Shown here: positions 51,893 to 60,797 of the stretch, one piece after another
How positions within the stretch are numbered: the stretch's first letter is position 1
Layout of the letters: every line of letters starts with the position of its first letter
Source of the DNA: Mesorhizobium erdmanii USDA 3471
GTDB lineage: Bacteria > Pseudomonadota > Alphaproteobacteria > Rhizobiales > Rhizobiaceae
Direction of reading: 5' to 3'
Assembly: GCF_000472705.1 (NCBI RefSeq)
Contig: NZ_AXAE01000023.1
Coordinates: forward strand, 2,501 to 66,500
Length of the DNA stretch: 64,000 nt
The notes under the pieces: model-generated
The model's input: the letters and a program-made list of their open reading frames with translations, nothing else
Told to the model about the DNA's origin: nothing
The model's database searches: none
Position numbers and translations under genes: made by a program

Positions 51893-52969
51893 TCAGACGG
51901 GGAACAGGAACGCCGAGGCGGGATCGAAATAGATGCGCTGGCCCGTAGCGGCGGCACCGACCGGTTCCACCGCGTCCGAGGTTGGCCTGACATCGATTTC
52001 GTCTCCGCCTGCCGTGCGCGCCACGACGCGGCGGCGGTCGCCGAAGAAGGCGGTGTCGACGATCTCGACGGCAAGAGCGGCGCTCGCCGGTCCAGGCGTC
52101 AGGCTCAGTGCTTCCGGGCGCACCATCAGCCGGACTTTTTGGCCTTTGCCGAACGGCTTTGCCGTTTTCAGGCCGGAGACGATCGAACCATCCGCCAGAC
52201 GCACCGTCGCCGCGCCGGCGGCGGTTTCCAGATGTTCTGCCGGCAGGAAATTCGAATTACCGATGAAACCGGCAACGAACTCGCTGGCCGGTCTGAGATA
52301 AAGATCCTCGCCGGTGCCGATCTGTTCGATGCGGCCTTCCCTGAACAGAGCGATGCGGTCCGAAAGATGCAGCGCCTCTTCCTGGTCGTGGGTGACATAG
52401 AGGATGGTGACGCCCGTCTCGCGATGGATGCGGCGGATTTCGGTCTGGATATCCTGGCGCAATTTCTTGTCGAGCGCCGACAGCGGCTCGTCCATCAACA
52501 GGATCGGCGGATCGTAGGCGAGCGCGCGGGCCAACGCCACGCGCTGCTGCTGGCCGCCCGACAATGCGCCGGGCTGGCGGTCGGCGAAGTTCTCGAGGCG
52601 CACCAGTGCCAGCATGTCGGCGACCTTGCGCCTGACCTCGCCGTCGGGCCGGCGGCGCACGCGCAGCGGAAAGGCGACATTCTCGGCGACACTCAGATGC
52701 GGAAACAGCGTGTAGCGTTGGAACACCATGCCGATGTTGCGCTTGTGCGAAGGCACCGAGAGCAATGACTTGCCTTCCAGAAGCACATCGCCGGAGCTCG
52801 GATCCTGGAAGCCGGCGATGGCGTAGAGCGTGGTCGACTTGCCTGAGCCCGAGGGGCCGAGGAACGTCAGGAACTCGCCCTTGGGCACGTCGATGGTGAC
52901 GTCATGGACGGCGACGAAGGCGCCGAACGTCTTTCTCACCGCGCTTATGGACAGGAAGGACGGGGTCAT
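51893..52969 (-). CDS. ABC importer ATP-binding protein (PotA type)
   Basis: 358 residues, start at 52969 overlapping the permease stop. Walker A is GPSGSGKST, the signature is LSGGQQQR, Walker B is ILLMDEPLSALD and the H-loop is in YVTHDQEEAL. The C-terminal TOBE domain (about residues 260-355) has VRLMVRPEALSL. It is the last gene of a leftward operon whose other transport genes are PotB/PotC/PotD-like. Confidence 0.94.
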   Translation of the reverse strand: MTPSFLSISAVRKTFGAFVAVHDVTIDVPKGEFLTFLGPSGSGKSTTLYAIAGFQDPSSGDVLLEGKSLLSVPSHKRNIGMVFQRYTLFPHLSVAENVAFPLRVRRRPDGEVRRKVADMLALVRLENFADRQPGALSGGQQQRVALARALAYDPPILLMDEPLSALDKKLRQDIQTEIRRIHRETGVTILYVTHDQEEALHLSDRIALFREGRIEQIGTGEDLYLRPASEFVAGFIGNSNFLPAEHLETAAGAATVRLADGSIVSGLKTAKPFGKGQKVRLMVRPEALSLTPGPASAALAVEIVDTAFFGDRRRVVARTAGGDEIDVRPTSDAVEPVGAAATGQRIYFDPASAFLFPV

Positions 52970-53766
52970 CTGGACAATTTTCTGCGAAGGAGTGCGGTTA
53001 CGATCATCAGGCACAGTGTCAGGCCGACGAGCAGGCTGGAGGCGGCGGCGACGACTGGGCTGAGGTCGGCGCGCAGGCTGCCCCAGATCTTGACCGGCAA
53101 GGTTTGCAAGGTCGGGCTCGCCATGAAGATCGCCACCACGACTTCGTCCCACGAGGCCAGGAAGGCAAAGATCGCCGCCGAGAAGATGCCGATGCGGATC
53201 GACGGCAAGGTGATCCTCAGCTTCGCCTGCAGCGGGCTGGCTCCGCAGACGATGGCGGCGTCCTCGATGGATTTGTCGAAACCTTCGAGCGCGGCGGTGA
53301 TCGGGATAATGGCGAAGGGCAGCGCCAGAATGGTGTGGGCGATGACGAAGCCGATCGTGGTGCCGGCCAGTCCGATGCGCAGGAAGAAGGCGTAGACGGC
53401 GATGGCGAAGACGACTACCGGCAGCACCATCGGCGTCAACAACAGCCCACGCAGGAGCTGGCGTCCGCGAAACTCGCCCCTGACCAGGCTGAAAGAGGCG
53501 AACAGGCCGATGATCACGGCTGATATGGCGGCCATGGCGGCGATCTTGGCGCTGGTCAGAGCCGCGTCGATCCAGGTCGGATCAGCCAGCAATTGCTGGT
53601 ACCATTTCAGCGTCCAGCCGGGTGGCGGAAAGGCCAGCCAGCGCGACGAACCGAACGACAACAGCACGATGAAGACCACCGGCAAAAGCAGGAAAGCCGC
53701 GACTGCCGCCGTGAAGCCGACAAGCGCCACGCGCAGCCATCCGAGCCGGTCATAGTCGAGCAGCAT
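52966..53766 (-). CDS. ABC importer permease (PotC type)
   Basis: 266 residues, start at 53766 with GGAGG upstream. It has six membrane segments and the EAA loop EGFDKSIEDAAIVCGASPLQAKLRITLP. It overlaps the ATPase gene by four bases and starts one base after the partner permease ends. It forms the channel with the gene at 53768. Confidence 0.93.
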   Translation of the reverse strand: MLLDYDRLGWLRVALVGFTAAVAAFLLLPVVFIVLLSFGSSRWLAFPPPGWTLKWYQQLLADPTWIDAALTSAKIAAMAAISAVIIGLFASFSLVRGEFRGRQLLRGLLLTPMVLPVVVFAIAVYAFFLRIGLAGTTIGFVIAHTILALPFAIIPITAALEGFDKSIEDAAIVCGASPLQAKLRITLPSIRIGIFSAAIFAFLASWDEVVVAIFMASPTLQTLPVKIWGSLRADLSPVVAAASSLLVGLTLCLMIVTALLRRKLSR

Positions 53767-53767
53767 G

Positions 53768-54628
53768 TCAGAGCCCTCCGCCGGCGCGTCTGGCGCCGAC
53801 CAGGCGAAGCTGGATCGCGTAGAGCGCCATGGTGACGACAAGCAGGACGAAGGCGGCCGCGCTTCCAAGCCCCCAGTTGAGCAGGGATTGCACCGTCTGG
53901 GCGATCATTTCGGCCAGCATCATGTTGGATGTGCCACCGAGCAAGGCGGGCGTGACGAAGTAGCCAAGCGACATGACGAAGACCATCAGGCCGCCGGCGG
54001 CGATGCCGGGAAGCGACAGCGGCAGAAGGACGCGGCGGAAAGCATCGAACGGGCTTGCGCCGCAAAGGGCGGCGGCGCGCAGTGTCATCGGGTCGATGGC
54101 GCGCAGTGTGCCGACCAGCGGCAGGATCATGAAGGGCAGCATGATGTAGACCATGCCGATGGTGACGCCGGCCAGATTGTTGATGAGCGGCAGCGGCTCG
54201 TGGATGATGCCCAGACCCATCAGTGCCCTGTTGATGACGCCGGTGCGCTGCAGCAGCACCATCCAGGCATAGGTGCGGGTGAGAAGGTTGGTCCACATCG
54301 ACAGGATGATGATGCCGAAGACGATCGAACCCATGGCGGGCGGCATGATCGCCAGCATCCAGGCGACGGGAAAGGCGACCAGGATGGTGACGGCGGTGAC
54401 GACCGATGCGACCAGGAAGGTATTGAGGAACACCCGCACATAGGTATCGCTGCCGAAAAGTGCCGCGTAATTCTGCAAGCCCGGTTCGGGATCGGTGACG
54501 CTGCGCAGCAAAAGCGCGACCACCGGCACGATGAAGAACAGGCCGACCAGGATGATGGCCGGCAAGGCGCTGCCGCTGCCGGCCGGCAGGCCGGCGATCG
54601 AGCCGCGTCTGAAAGAACTCTCCTGCAT
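53768..54628 (-). CDS. ABC importer permease (PotB type)
   Basis: 286 residues, start at 54628. It has six membrane segments, with the EAA loop RAIDPMTLRAAALCGASPFDAFRRVLLP. An N-terminal stretch with GSALPAIILVGLFFIVPVVALLLRSV is typical of PotB. It is separated from the binding-protein gene by a strong stem-loop that may reduce read-through. Confidence 0.93.
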   Translation of the reverse strand: MQESSFRRGSIAGLPAGSGSALPAIILVGLFFIVPVVALLLRSVTDPEPGLQNYAALFGSDTYVRVFLNTFLVASVVTAVTILVAFPVAWMLAIMPPAMGSIVFGIIILSMWTNLLTRTYAWMVLLQRTGVINRALMGLGIIHEPLPLINNLAGVTIGMVYIMLPFMILPLVGTLRAIDPMTLRAAALCGASPFDAFRRVLLPLSLPGIAAGGLMVFVMSLGYFVTPALLGGTSNMMLAEMIAQTVQSLLNWGLGSAAAFVLLVVTMALYAIQLRLVGARRAGGGL

Positions 54629-54646
54629 CGAGTGGTCCTGTCTCGA

Positions 54647-54673
54647 AACGGGGCGCGCAAGCCGCGCCCCGTT
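54647..54673 (-). other. stem-loop between binding-protein and permease genes
   Basis: AACGGGGCGCG and CGCGCCCCGTT form a perfect 11-bp GC-rich stem with a 5-base loop, in the 60-bp gap after the substrate-binding gene. Such hairpins often stabilise the upstream mRNA so the binding protein is made in excess. Confidence 0.65.
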
Positions 54674-54687
54674 GATCCGCAACGGCG

Positions 54688-55692
54688 CTACTTGGTCTGC
54701 CAGGCGTACCAGCGCGTGGCGATCTCGTCGCGATGCTCGGCCCAGTAGTTCATGTCGAGGTTGATCTGGCCATCGACATGGGCATCGGGCAGGGCCTTGA
54801 CCGCGTCGGCGGGCATCTCCGCCTTGGCCTTGGTGTTGATGGGTGCGTAGCCGCTTGCCTCGGCGAACTTCGCCTGGCCGGTCGGGCTGGTTGCGGCGGC
54901 GAGGAACTTCATCGCGCTGTCCTTGTTCTTGGCACCCTTCGGAACGACGAGCACATCGGCGGCCGTGAGGTTCTGGTTCCAGGAGACGCCGACATCGGTG
55001 CCATCCTGCTGGAGCGCGAAGACGCGCCCGTTCCAGAGTTGGCCGAAGGCGGCCTCACCAGAGGCGATCAGCTGCTGCGATTCGGCGCCGCCGCCCCACC
55101 AGACGATGTCGGACTTGATGGTGTCGAGTTTCTTGAAGGCGCGGTCGAGGTCGAGCGGATAGAGCTTGTCGGCCGGCACGCCGTCGGCCAGCAGCGCGAT
55201 TTCGATGACGCCGGGCGCCGACCATTTGTAGAACGTCCGCTTGCCGGGGAATTTCTTGGTGTCGAACATGTCGGCCCAGCCACTCGGTTCACCCGGGACG
55301 GCGCCCTTGTTCCAGGCAAGCACGAAGGAATAATAGAAGCTGCCGACGGCATGCTCATTGCTGAAGCGCGGATCGAGGTCGGCCTTCGGCACGACCGCAT
55401 AGTCGATCGGCTCCAGCAGCCCGTCCTTGGCCGCCTTGATGGCGAAGTCCATCTCCACGTCGACGACATCCCAGGTGACGTTCTTGGCATCGACCATGGC
55501 CTTGAGCTTGCCGTAGTCGGTCGGCCCGTCCTGCAGGACCTTGATGCCGGAGCTGGCCTCGAACGGCGCCGCCCAGGATTTGGTCTGCGCTTCCTGTGTG
55601 GTGCCGCCCCAACTGGTGAACGCCATCTCGTCGGCCTTGGCGGCGGTTGCCGCGAGCAGTCCGGCCAGAATGCCGGTCAAAATCAGTTTCAT
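54688..55692 (-). CDS. periplasmic substrate-binding protein (PotD/spermidine-putrescine type)
   Basis: 334 residues with an AGAGGAG RBS and a signal peptide (about residues 1-20, ending AKADE). The mature part starts MAFTSWGGTTQEAQTKSWA and contains YGKLKAMVDAKNVTWDVVDVE, WNKGAVPGEPSGWADMFD and WWGGGAESQQLIASGEAAF. This matches the PotD-like class that binds polyamines or related small organic ions. The ligand cannot be deduced. It supplies the transporter encoded directly downstream. Confidence 0.92.
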   Translation of the reverse strand: MKLILTGILAGLLAATAAKADEMAFTSWGGTTQEAQTKSWAAPFEASSGIKVLQDGPTDYGKLKAMVDAKNVTWDVVDVEMDFAIKAAKDGLLEPIDYAVVPKADLDPRFSNEHAVGSFYYSFVLAWNKGAVPGEPSGWADMFDTKKFPGKRTFYKWSAPGVIEIALLADGVPADKLYPLDLDRAFKKLDTIKSDIVWWGGGAESQQLIASGEAAFGQLWNGRVFALQQDGTDVGVSWNQNLTAADVLVVPKGAKNKDSAMKFLAAATSPTGQAKFAEASGYAPINTKAKAEMPADAVKALPDAHVDGQINLDMNYWAEHRDEIATRWYAWQTK

Positions 55693-55751
55693 GTCATTCT
55701 CCTCTGTTGGTCTGTTCTTGTTTTTCTCGGTGCACCCGCGTCCGACGCTCC

Positions 55752-57221
55752 TCAGCGCATGACGAAAGGATCGGGGATCGGCTCGTCCGAGGTCTTGATC
55801 CAGACCGATTTCGAGCGCGTGTAGTCTCTGATGGCATCGAGCCCGCCCTCGCGGCCGAGGCCCGACAAGCCGTAGCCGCCGAACGGAACCAGCGGTGACA
55901 CGGCGCGATAGGTGTTGACCCAGACAACGCCGGCATGGATGTCGCGCGCCATGCGGTGCGCCTTGCCGAGATTGCTGGTGAACACGCCCGAAGCCAGGCC
56001 GAAGGGCGTGTCGTTGGCGAGCGCCAGCGCTTGTGTCTCGGTGTCGAAGGCCAGTACGCTGAGCACCGGCCCAAACAATTCCTCGCGCACGCAGGGCAGG
56101 TCGCCGTCCCCGGTATCGATGATGGTCGGTGCGTAGTAGAAGCCGTCGCCGGCTGGCCGTGTTCCGCCGGTGACCAGTCTGCCGCCAGCGGCAAGGCTCT
56201 CGGCGACGATCTTCTCGATCCAGTCGCGCTGGCGCAGCGTGGCGAGCGGACCCATTTCGGTGGCCGGGTCCTGCGGATCGCCGATGCGGATCGCTTCGGC
56301 CTTGCGCTTCAGCCGAGCCAGGAATTCATCCTTGACCGAACGTTCGACCAGCAGCCGCGAGCCGGCGACGCAACTCTGGCCGGTCGCCGCGAAAATGCCG
56401 GCGATCACCGCATTGGCGGCGCTGTCGAGGTCGGCGTCGGCAAAGACGACGACCGGGCTTTTGCCGCCGAGCTCGAGCGTGGTGTAGGCGAGGTTCTCCG
56501 CCGTGTTCCTGACGATGGCGCGCGCCGTCGACGGACCGCCGGTGAAGGCGACGCGGGAGACCAACGGATGGCTGGTCAGGCGCCGGCCGCACTCGTGGCC
56601 GAAGCCGGTGAGGATGTTGACGACGCCCGGGGGAAAGCCGGCTTCCCGCACGAGCTCGGCAAAGGCGAGCAATGGCGCCGGGCCATCCTCGGAGGCCTTG
56701 AGCACGACCGTGCAGCCGGCGGCGAGCGCCGGGCCGAGCTTGACGGCGGACAGGAAGAGCTGCGAATTCCAGGGTACCACGGCGGCGACGACGCCGATCG
56801 GTTCGCGGCGGATGGTGACGTCGAGATCCGGCTTGTCGATCGGCACGTGCGCGCCTTCGTGCTTGTCGGCGAGCCCGCCATAATAACGGTAGTAGTCGCC
56901 GACATAGGTGATCTGGGCGCGGGTCTCGCGGATGATCTTGCCGGTGTCGCGCGTCTCGAGTTCGGCCAGGCGTCCGGCATTGGCGGCGACGAGGTCACCG
57001 AGCTTGACCAGCAGCTTTCCACGCGCCGTTGCGGTTGTCGTTCGCCACGGTCCCGACTGCAGCGCACGGTGCGCGGCCTCGACGGCGCGGTCGACATCGG
57101 CTTCGCTCGCCGCCGGCAGTTTCGCCCAGGCCGTCCCGGTCGACGGGTCGATGCTGTCGAAGGTGGCCGATGGCTCGTCGAAGCGGCCATCGATAAAATT
57201 TCTGAATGCAGCGTCGGTCAT
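55752..57221 (-). CDS. aldehyde dehydrogenase (NAD(P)+)
   Basis: 489 residues from ATG 57221; an in-frame TTG lies 15 bases upstream. The catalytic Cys is in GQSCVAGSRLLVERS and the general-base Glu in LELGGKSPVVVFADAD. The cofactor segment is VVPWNSQLFLSAVKLGPALAAG, and EELFGPVLSV closes the fold. It oxidises an aldehyde to a carboxylate. It lies 25 bp downstream of the LLM monooxygenase and probably acts on its product. Confidence 0.94.
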   Translation of the reverse strand: MTDAAFRNFIDGRFDEPSATFDSIDPSTGTAWAKLPAASEADVDRAVEAAHRALQSGPWRTTTATARGKLLVKLGDLVAANAGRLAELETRDTGKIIRETRAQITYVGDYYRYYGGLADKHEGAHVPIDKPDLDVTIRREPIGVVAAVVPWNSQLFLSAVKLGPALAAGCTVVLKASEDGPAPLLAFAELVREAGFPPGVVNILTGFGHECGRRLTSHPLVSRVAFTGGPSTARAIVRNTAENLAYTTLELGGKSPVVVFADADLDSAANAVIAGIFAATGQSCVAGSRLLVERSVKDEFLARLKRKAEAIRIGDPQDPATEMGPLATLRQRDWIEKIVAESLAAGGRLVTGGTRPAGDGFYYAPTIIDTGDGDLPCVREELFGPVLSVLAFDTETQALALANDTPFGLASGVFTSNLGKAHRMARDIHAGVVWVNTYRAVSPLVPFGGYGLSGLGREGGLDAIRDYTRSKSVWIKTSDEPIPDPFVMR

Positions 57222-57246
57222 TGGCTCGTCAGTCAAGGGCTCGCGA

Positions 57247-58284
57247 TCAGAGGAAGGCCGGCATCACCCGGTCGATGAACAGTTGCAGCGATTTTTTCTT
57301 GCGCTCATGCGAAAGGCCACTGTCGATCCAGATCGAATACTGGTCGTAGCCGAGTGCCTCATAGGCCTTCAGCCGGGCGACGACCTCGTCCGGCTCGCCG
57401 ATCACCAGGTTCTGCCGGATCTTGTCCGGCGCGTATTGCGGCATGGCCGCGATCTCGTCCGGGGTGAGCGGCTCCAATATGCCCTGATGCACCGGCTTCT
57501 TGTTCTGGAACCAGGCGCCGAACTGGCAGTAGAAATTCGACAGGTCCTGCGTGAGGCGATCGGCATCGGCCGCGTCCTCGGCGACGAATGTGTGCATCAA
57601 AAGCATGATTTCCGGTCGTTCGATGTCCGGGTGCGCGGCGCAGGCGGCGTTGAAGCGCTGCATCAGGCTTTTCACCTCGTCGTCGCCGGATGCCAGCGGC
57701 GTCACCTGAACCTTGCAGCCATTGGCGACGGCGAAATCGTGCGAGTTCGGGTCGCGCGCCGCCACCCAGACCGGCGGGTAGGGTTTCTGCAGCGGCTTTG
57801 GCGAGGAGGTGGTCGAGGGGAACTGCCAGAATTCGCCGGAAAGCTCGAAGTCGCCGTCCCAGAGGCCACGGATCGCCGGGATGATCTCGCGCATGCGCTG
57901 GCCGGCGCCCCAAGCGTCGAGCCCCGGGAAGACGCGTTGATATTCATAGCTGTAGGCGCCGCGCGCGATGCCGATGTCGAGCCGTCCGCCGCTGATGACG
58001 TCGGCCATCGCCGCCTCGCCGGCAAGCTTGATCGGGTGCCAGAAGGGGGCGATCACCGTTCCGGTGCCGAGGCGGATGCGGCTGGTCCTGGCCGAGAGAT
58101 AGGCGATGTTGATGAAGGGATTGGGCGAGATGGTGAATTCCATCCCGTGATGTTCGCCGATCCAGGCGGTTTCGAAACCGGATCGCTCGGCCATCAGCAC
58201 CAGCTCTTCGAGCTCGGCTACAAGCTCGGAATGCGGCTTGGCCAGATCCGACCGTTCCATGTGCACGAAGAGCGAGAACTTCAT
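57247..58284 (-). CDS. LLM-class flavin-dependent monooxygenase
   Basis: 345 residues. The bacterial luciferase-like barrel is clear: FSLFVHMERSDLAKPHSE at the start, ERSGFETAWIGEHHG, SPNPFINIAYLSARTSRIRLGTG, ADVISGGRLDIGIARGAYSYEY and the C-terminal VIGEPDEVVARLKAYEALGYD. It uses FMNH2 and O2 supplied by a separate reductase. Its ATG overlaps the stop of the fusion gene upstream (ATGA), and that gene encodes a flavin reductase domain, so together they make a two-component monooxygenase. Substrate unknown. Confidence 0.92.
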   Translation of the reverse strand: MKFSLFVHMERSDLAKPHSELVAELEELVLMAERSGFETAWIGEHHGMEFTISPNPFINIAYLSARTSRIRLGTGTVIAPFWHPIKLAGEAAMADVISGGRLDIGIARGAYSYEYQRVFPGLDAWGAGQRMREIIPAIRGLWDGDFELSGEFWQFPSTTSSPKPLQKPYPPVWVAARDPNSHDFAVANGCKVQVTPLASGDDEVKSLMQRFNAACAAHPDIERPEIMLLMHTFVAEDAADADRLTQDLSNFYCQFGAWFQNKKPVHQGILEPLTPDEIAAMPQYAPDKIRQNLVIGEPDEVVARLKAYEALGYDQYSIWIDSGLSHERKKKSLQLFIDRVMPAFL

Positions 58285-60083
58285 TCCTGGTCACCTGTGT
58301 TGGCGGCGGAGAGGGCGGTCTGGGCGAGTGGCCTGACCTCACCTTCGACCTCGTTGCCGACATAAACGCCGAATGCGTCTTCCCTGCATTCCTTGATGTA
58401 GCGGGCAAGCATCGAACGAACCGCCGGATCGGCGATCTTCAGCTGTTGGATCGCATCGATGTCGATGAGGCGGATGCCGCGATCACTGGAGGCGGGCACA
58501 TCGAAAGTGCCGCGATAATAGACATGTGTGCGCGCGACATTGCCGGCGTCGTCCCAGACGGCGAAGAGGAAACCGAGCTGCGCCTCGATGGCTTTCGCTG
58601 CAAGAAGCCCTTTGAGGCTTTTGCCGTCGCTTGGCGAGCCAAGCCCGCGGCCGCGTGGCAATTCGTAGAAGCCGGCAGCCGTTTCGAGGAAAAGGACCCT
58701 GCCGCCATTCTCGAGGACAGCGCCGACATCGGTGCCGGGCTGGGCCGCGGCGAGTGCCTCCTGGCTGAGGCCGGGTGTGACATAGGCGCCGCGGCAGTAG
58801 CCGAGAGGCTGCGCGGCGTTGTGCGCGAAATCGCGGACGCGGCCGATCAGGATGGAATGATCGCCGGCATCGACCAGCCGCTCCATGTCGCAGTCGAAGG
58901 ATGCGACCGAGCCGTCGAGCACCGGGCTGCCGGTCCGGCCCGGCTGCCAGGCGACGGCGGCGAATTTGTCCGTCGCCTTCGAGGCGAAGATGCCCGAGGC
59001 AGCCTTCTGATCCTCGTTGAGCACGTTGATGGCAAAGCTCTTGGCGGTGGCGAAGACGGGATGGCCAAGCGCCTTGTGGGCGATGCAGACCAGCACCAGC
59101 GGCGGGTCGAGCGAGACGGAAGTGAAGGAGTTGGCGGTGAAGCCGCGCGGCTCGCCTTCCGGGCCGATCGTGGTGACGATGGTGACGCCGGTGAGGAAGG
59201 AACCCAGCGCGCGGCGGAACTCGCTGCTGTCGAAACCGGTTTCCGAGCCGTTGCCCTGCCGAGCTGCTTCGCTTTCCCCAAGAAAATCGACGATATGGCG
59301 CGTTGTCAGATCGGGGGCCGCCACGGCCATCATGTGTTTCTCGCCCGGCAACACCGTGCAGCGGCCACGCAGCGCCAGGCGTGCCATGGCGGCCGACATT
59401 GCCGGCGAAGAATTCCTGTCCTCGGAGCCGGTCATGAACAGCGCCGGGACGGCCAGCGTCGGCAGGCGCTCCGCTTGATCGCCGTCGGCACGGGCGAACA
59501 GGCGATAGGTGCGGGCGTAGCCTTCCGGGTCGACCGCACTCAGTGCGGATGCCGTCTTCCGAGCCGCCGTTTCCAGCTCGGCCGGCACCGGATCTCCGAA
59601 CCAGCGCGCGATGGTCTGCGCGGCACCGGCAGCGTCGCCACGGCCGTCGAGAGCGGCCGCGCGTTCGCGAACCGCCTCGGCCAACTCAGGCGGGCGACGG
59701 AACACGGCATTCAGGGACACGATGCGGCGGACGCGCTCCGGTGCGCGCAGCGCGAGCTCCTGGGCAACAAGCGCACCCATGGAATGGCCGACGGCGGACA
59801 CCTGGTCGAGGCCGAGATGATCGAGTAGGCGAATGGCTTGATCGGCGTAGTCGGCCAGTTCCGGGTGCCGCGGCGGCAACGGCGACTGGCCATGGCCGAG
59901 CATGTCGATGGCGATCACGTCGAAACGGTCGGCCATCCGCTCGATCTGCGGCTGCCAGATCGCGGCGTTCATGCCGACGCCGTGGATGAACAGCACCGGC
60001 ATGCCCGCGCCGGCGCGGATGAAGCTGGTCCCGTCGGGGGCCTTGCCCTGTCGAGCCCATGCCGATGCCGAAGCGTCAGTCAT
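58281..60083 (-). CDS. alpha/beta-hydrolase - flavin reductase - Nudix-like fusion protein
   Basis: 600 residues, start at 60083 overlapping the DUF1185 gene. Residues 1-255 are an alpha/beta hydrolase with VLFIHGVGMNAAIW, the nucleophile elbow GHSMGAL, TGSEDRN and GEKHMM. Residues about 270-430 are a flavin reductase with FRRALGSFLTGVTIVTT, NSFTSVSLDPPLVLVCI and DAGDHSILIGRV. Residues about 455-550 (GAVLENGGRVLFLE, YELPRGRGLG) look like a degenerate Nudix domain. The order resembles a fusion of RutD-like and RutF-like functions next to an LLM oxygenase. I saw no internal stop or frameshift. Confidence 0.88.
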   Translation of the reverse strand: MTDASASAWARQGKAPDGTSFIRAGAGMPVLFIHGVGMNAAIWQPQIERMADRFDVIAIDMLGHGQSPLPPRHPELADYADQAIRLLDHLGLDQVSAVGHSMGALVAQELALRAPERVRRIVSLNAVFRRPPELAEAVRERAAALDGRGDAAGAAQTIARWFGDPVPAELETAARKTASALSAVDPEGYARTYRLFARADGDQAERLPTLAVPALFMTGSEDRNSSPAMSAAMARLALRGRCTVLPGEKHMMAVAAPDLTTRHIVDFLGESEAARQGNGSETGFDSSEFRRALGSFLTGVTIVTTIGPEGEPRGFTANSFTSVSLDPPLVLVCIAHKALGHPVFATAKSFAINVLNEDQKAASGIFASKATDKFAAVAWQPGRTGSPVLDGSVASFDCDMERLVDAGDHSILIGRVRDFAHNAAQPLGYCRGAYVTPGLSQEALAAAQPGTDVGAVLENGGRVLFLETAAGFYELPRGRGLGSPSDGKSLKGLLAAKAIEAQLGFLFAVWDDAGNVARTHVYYRGTFDVPASSDRGIRLIDIDAIQQLKIADPAVRSMLARYIKECREDAFGVYVGNEVEGEVRPLAQTALSAANTGDQE

Positions 60084-60663
60084 GCAGGCCCCCGAGTTCC
60101 TTGAGGTCCTGGTAGCGATCGCCGATCCGGTGGTGCGGGCGGCCGCCGATCGATGCTCCAAGCGCCACCACCAGTTCGTCCGGCGCCGGCGCGTCGCCGA
60201 TCTGAAAGTGCACCGTCAGGTAATGCGAGCGCCGCCCCTCGTCATTCTTGTCCATCAGCGGGATCATGATCGGGGTGTTCGGCCCGCCGCGCAGATTGGT
60301 GAAGGCGAGATAGGTCTTGGCGCCGACGGCACGGCGAAAATGATTACCGAAATGCAGGGTGTGGATCAGTGCCGAAGCGTGCTCGATCTCGCCCGATGTG
60401 CCGCAGAGGGCGGCCTTGCCGTAGCCCTCGATCGCCTCGCCTGAACCGGCGATGGCAATGATCTCGCGGGTCAGGATTTCGCCGAGCACCGGCGCACAGG
60501 CGCGGATCTCTGGCGACAAATCCTCGGTGAAGCCGCGTCCTGCCCAGGGGTTGGTCAGCACCGCGGCGACGCCGATCAGGCGCAGTGGCCGGGGTGCGGC
60601 CTTGCCGCCTTCGATCAGCGTGTTCTCGGTATAAGTCACAATCTTGCGAATGGCAGGCTGCAT
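60076..60663 (-). CDS. DUF1185 / 'amino acid synthesis' family protein
   Basis: 195 residues. It opens QPAIRKIVTYTENTLIEGGK and contains RLIGVAAVLTNPWAGRGFTEDL, AIAGSGEAIEGYGKAALCGT and SIGGRPHHRIGDRYQD. This is the DUF1185 (PF06684-type) pattern, found in catabolic clusters with LLM monooxygenases; the reaction is unknown to me. It is the first gene of the leftward operon. It overlaps the next gene by eight bases and faces the GntR regulator across a 134-bp intergenic region. Confidence 0.88.
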   Translation of the reverse strand: MQPAIRKIVTYTENTLIEGGKAAPRPLRLIGVAAVLTNPWAGRGFTEDLSPEIRACAPVLGEILTREIIAIAGSGEAIEGYGKAALCGTSGEIEHASALIHTLHFGNHFRRAVGAKTYLAFTNLRGGPNTPIMIPLMDKNDEGRRSHYLTVHFQIGDAPAPDELVVALGASIGGRPHHRIGDRYQDLKELGGLHD

Positions 60664-60715
60664 GGAAATCCTCGATCGGCGACGTTACAGGGCTGTGCAA
60701 TCCCTGCATCATCTT

Positions 60716-60727
60716 ATGGTATACCAT
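60716..60727. promoter_or_regulatory. palindromic operator ATGGTATACCAT
   Basis: Perfect 12-bp palindrome between the divergent DUF1185 and GntR genes. TGGTATACCA matches the usual form of GntR/FCD operators (T-x-GTATAC-x-A). Binding by the adjacent GntR protein would control both directions. Confidence 0.7.
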
Positions 60728-60797
60728 GCTATGGAGTGCCAAGTGCCTTGTCAACCGGGTATCGAATCTGTTTTCGTGACGGCGCAGGAGACGACAC

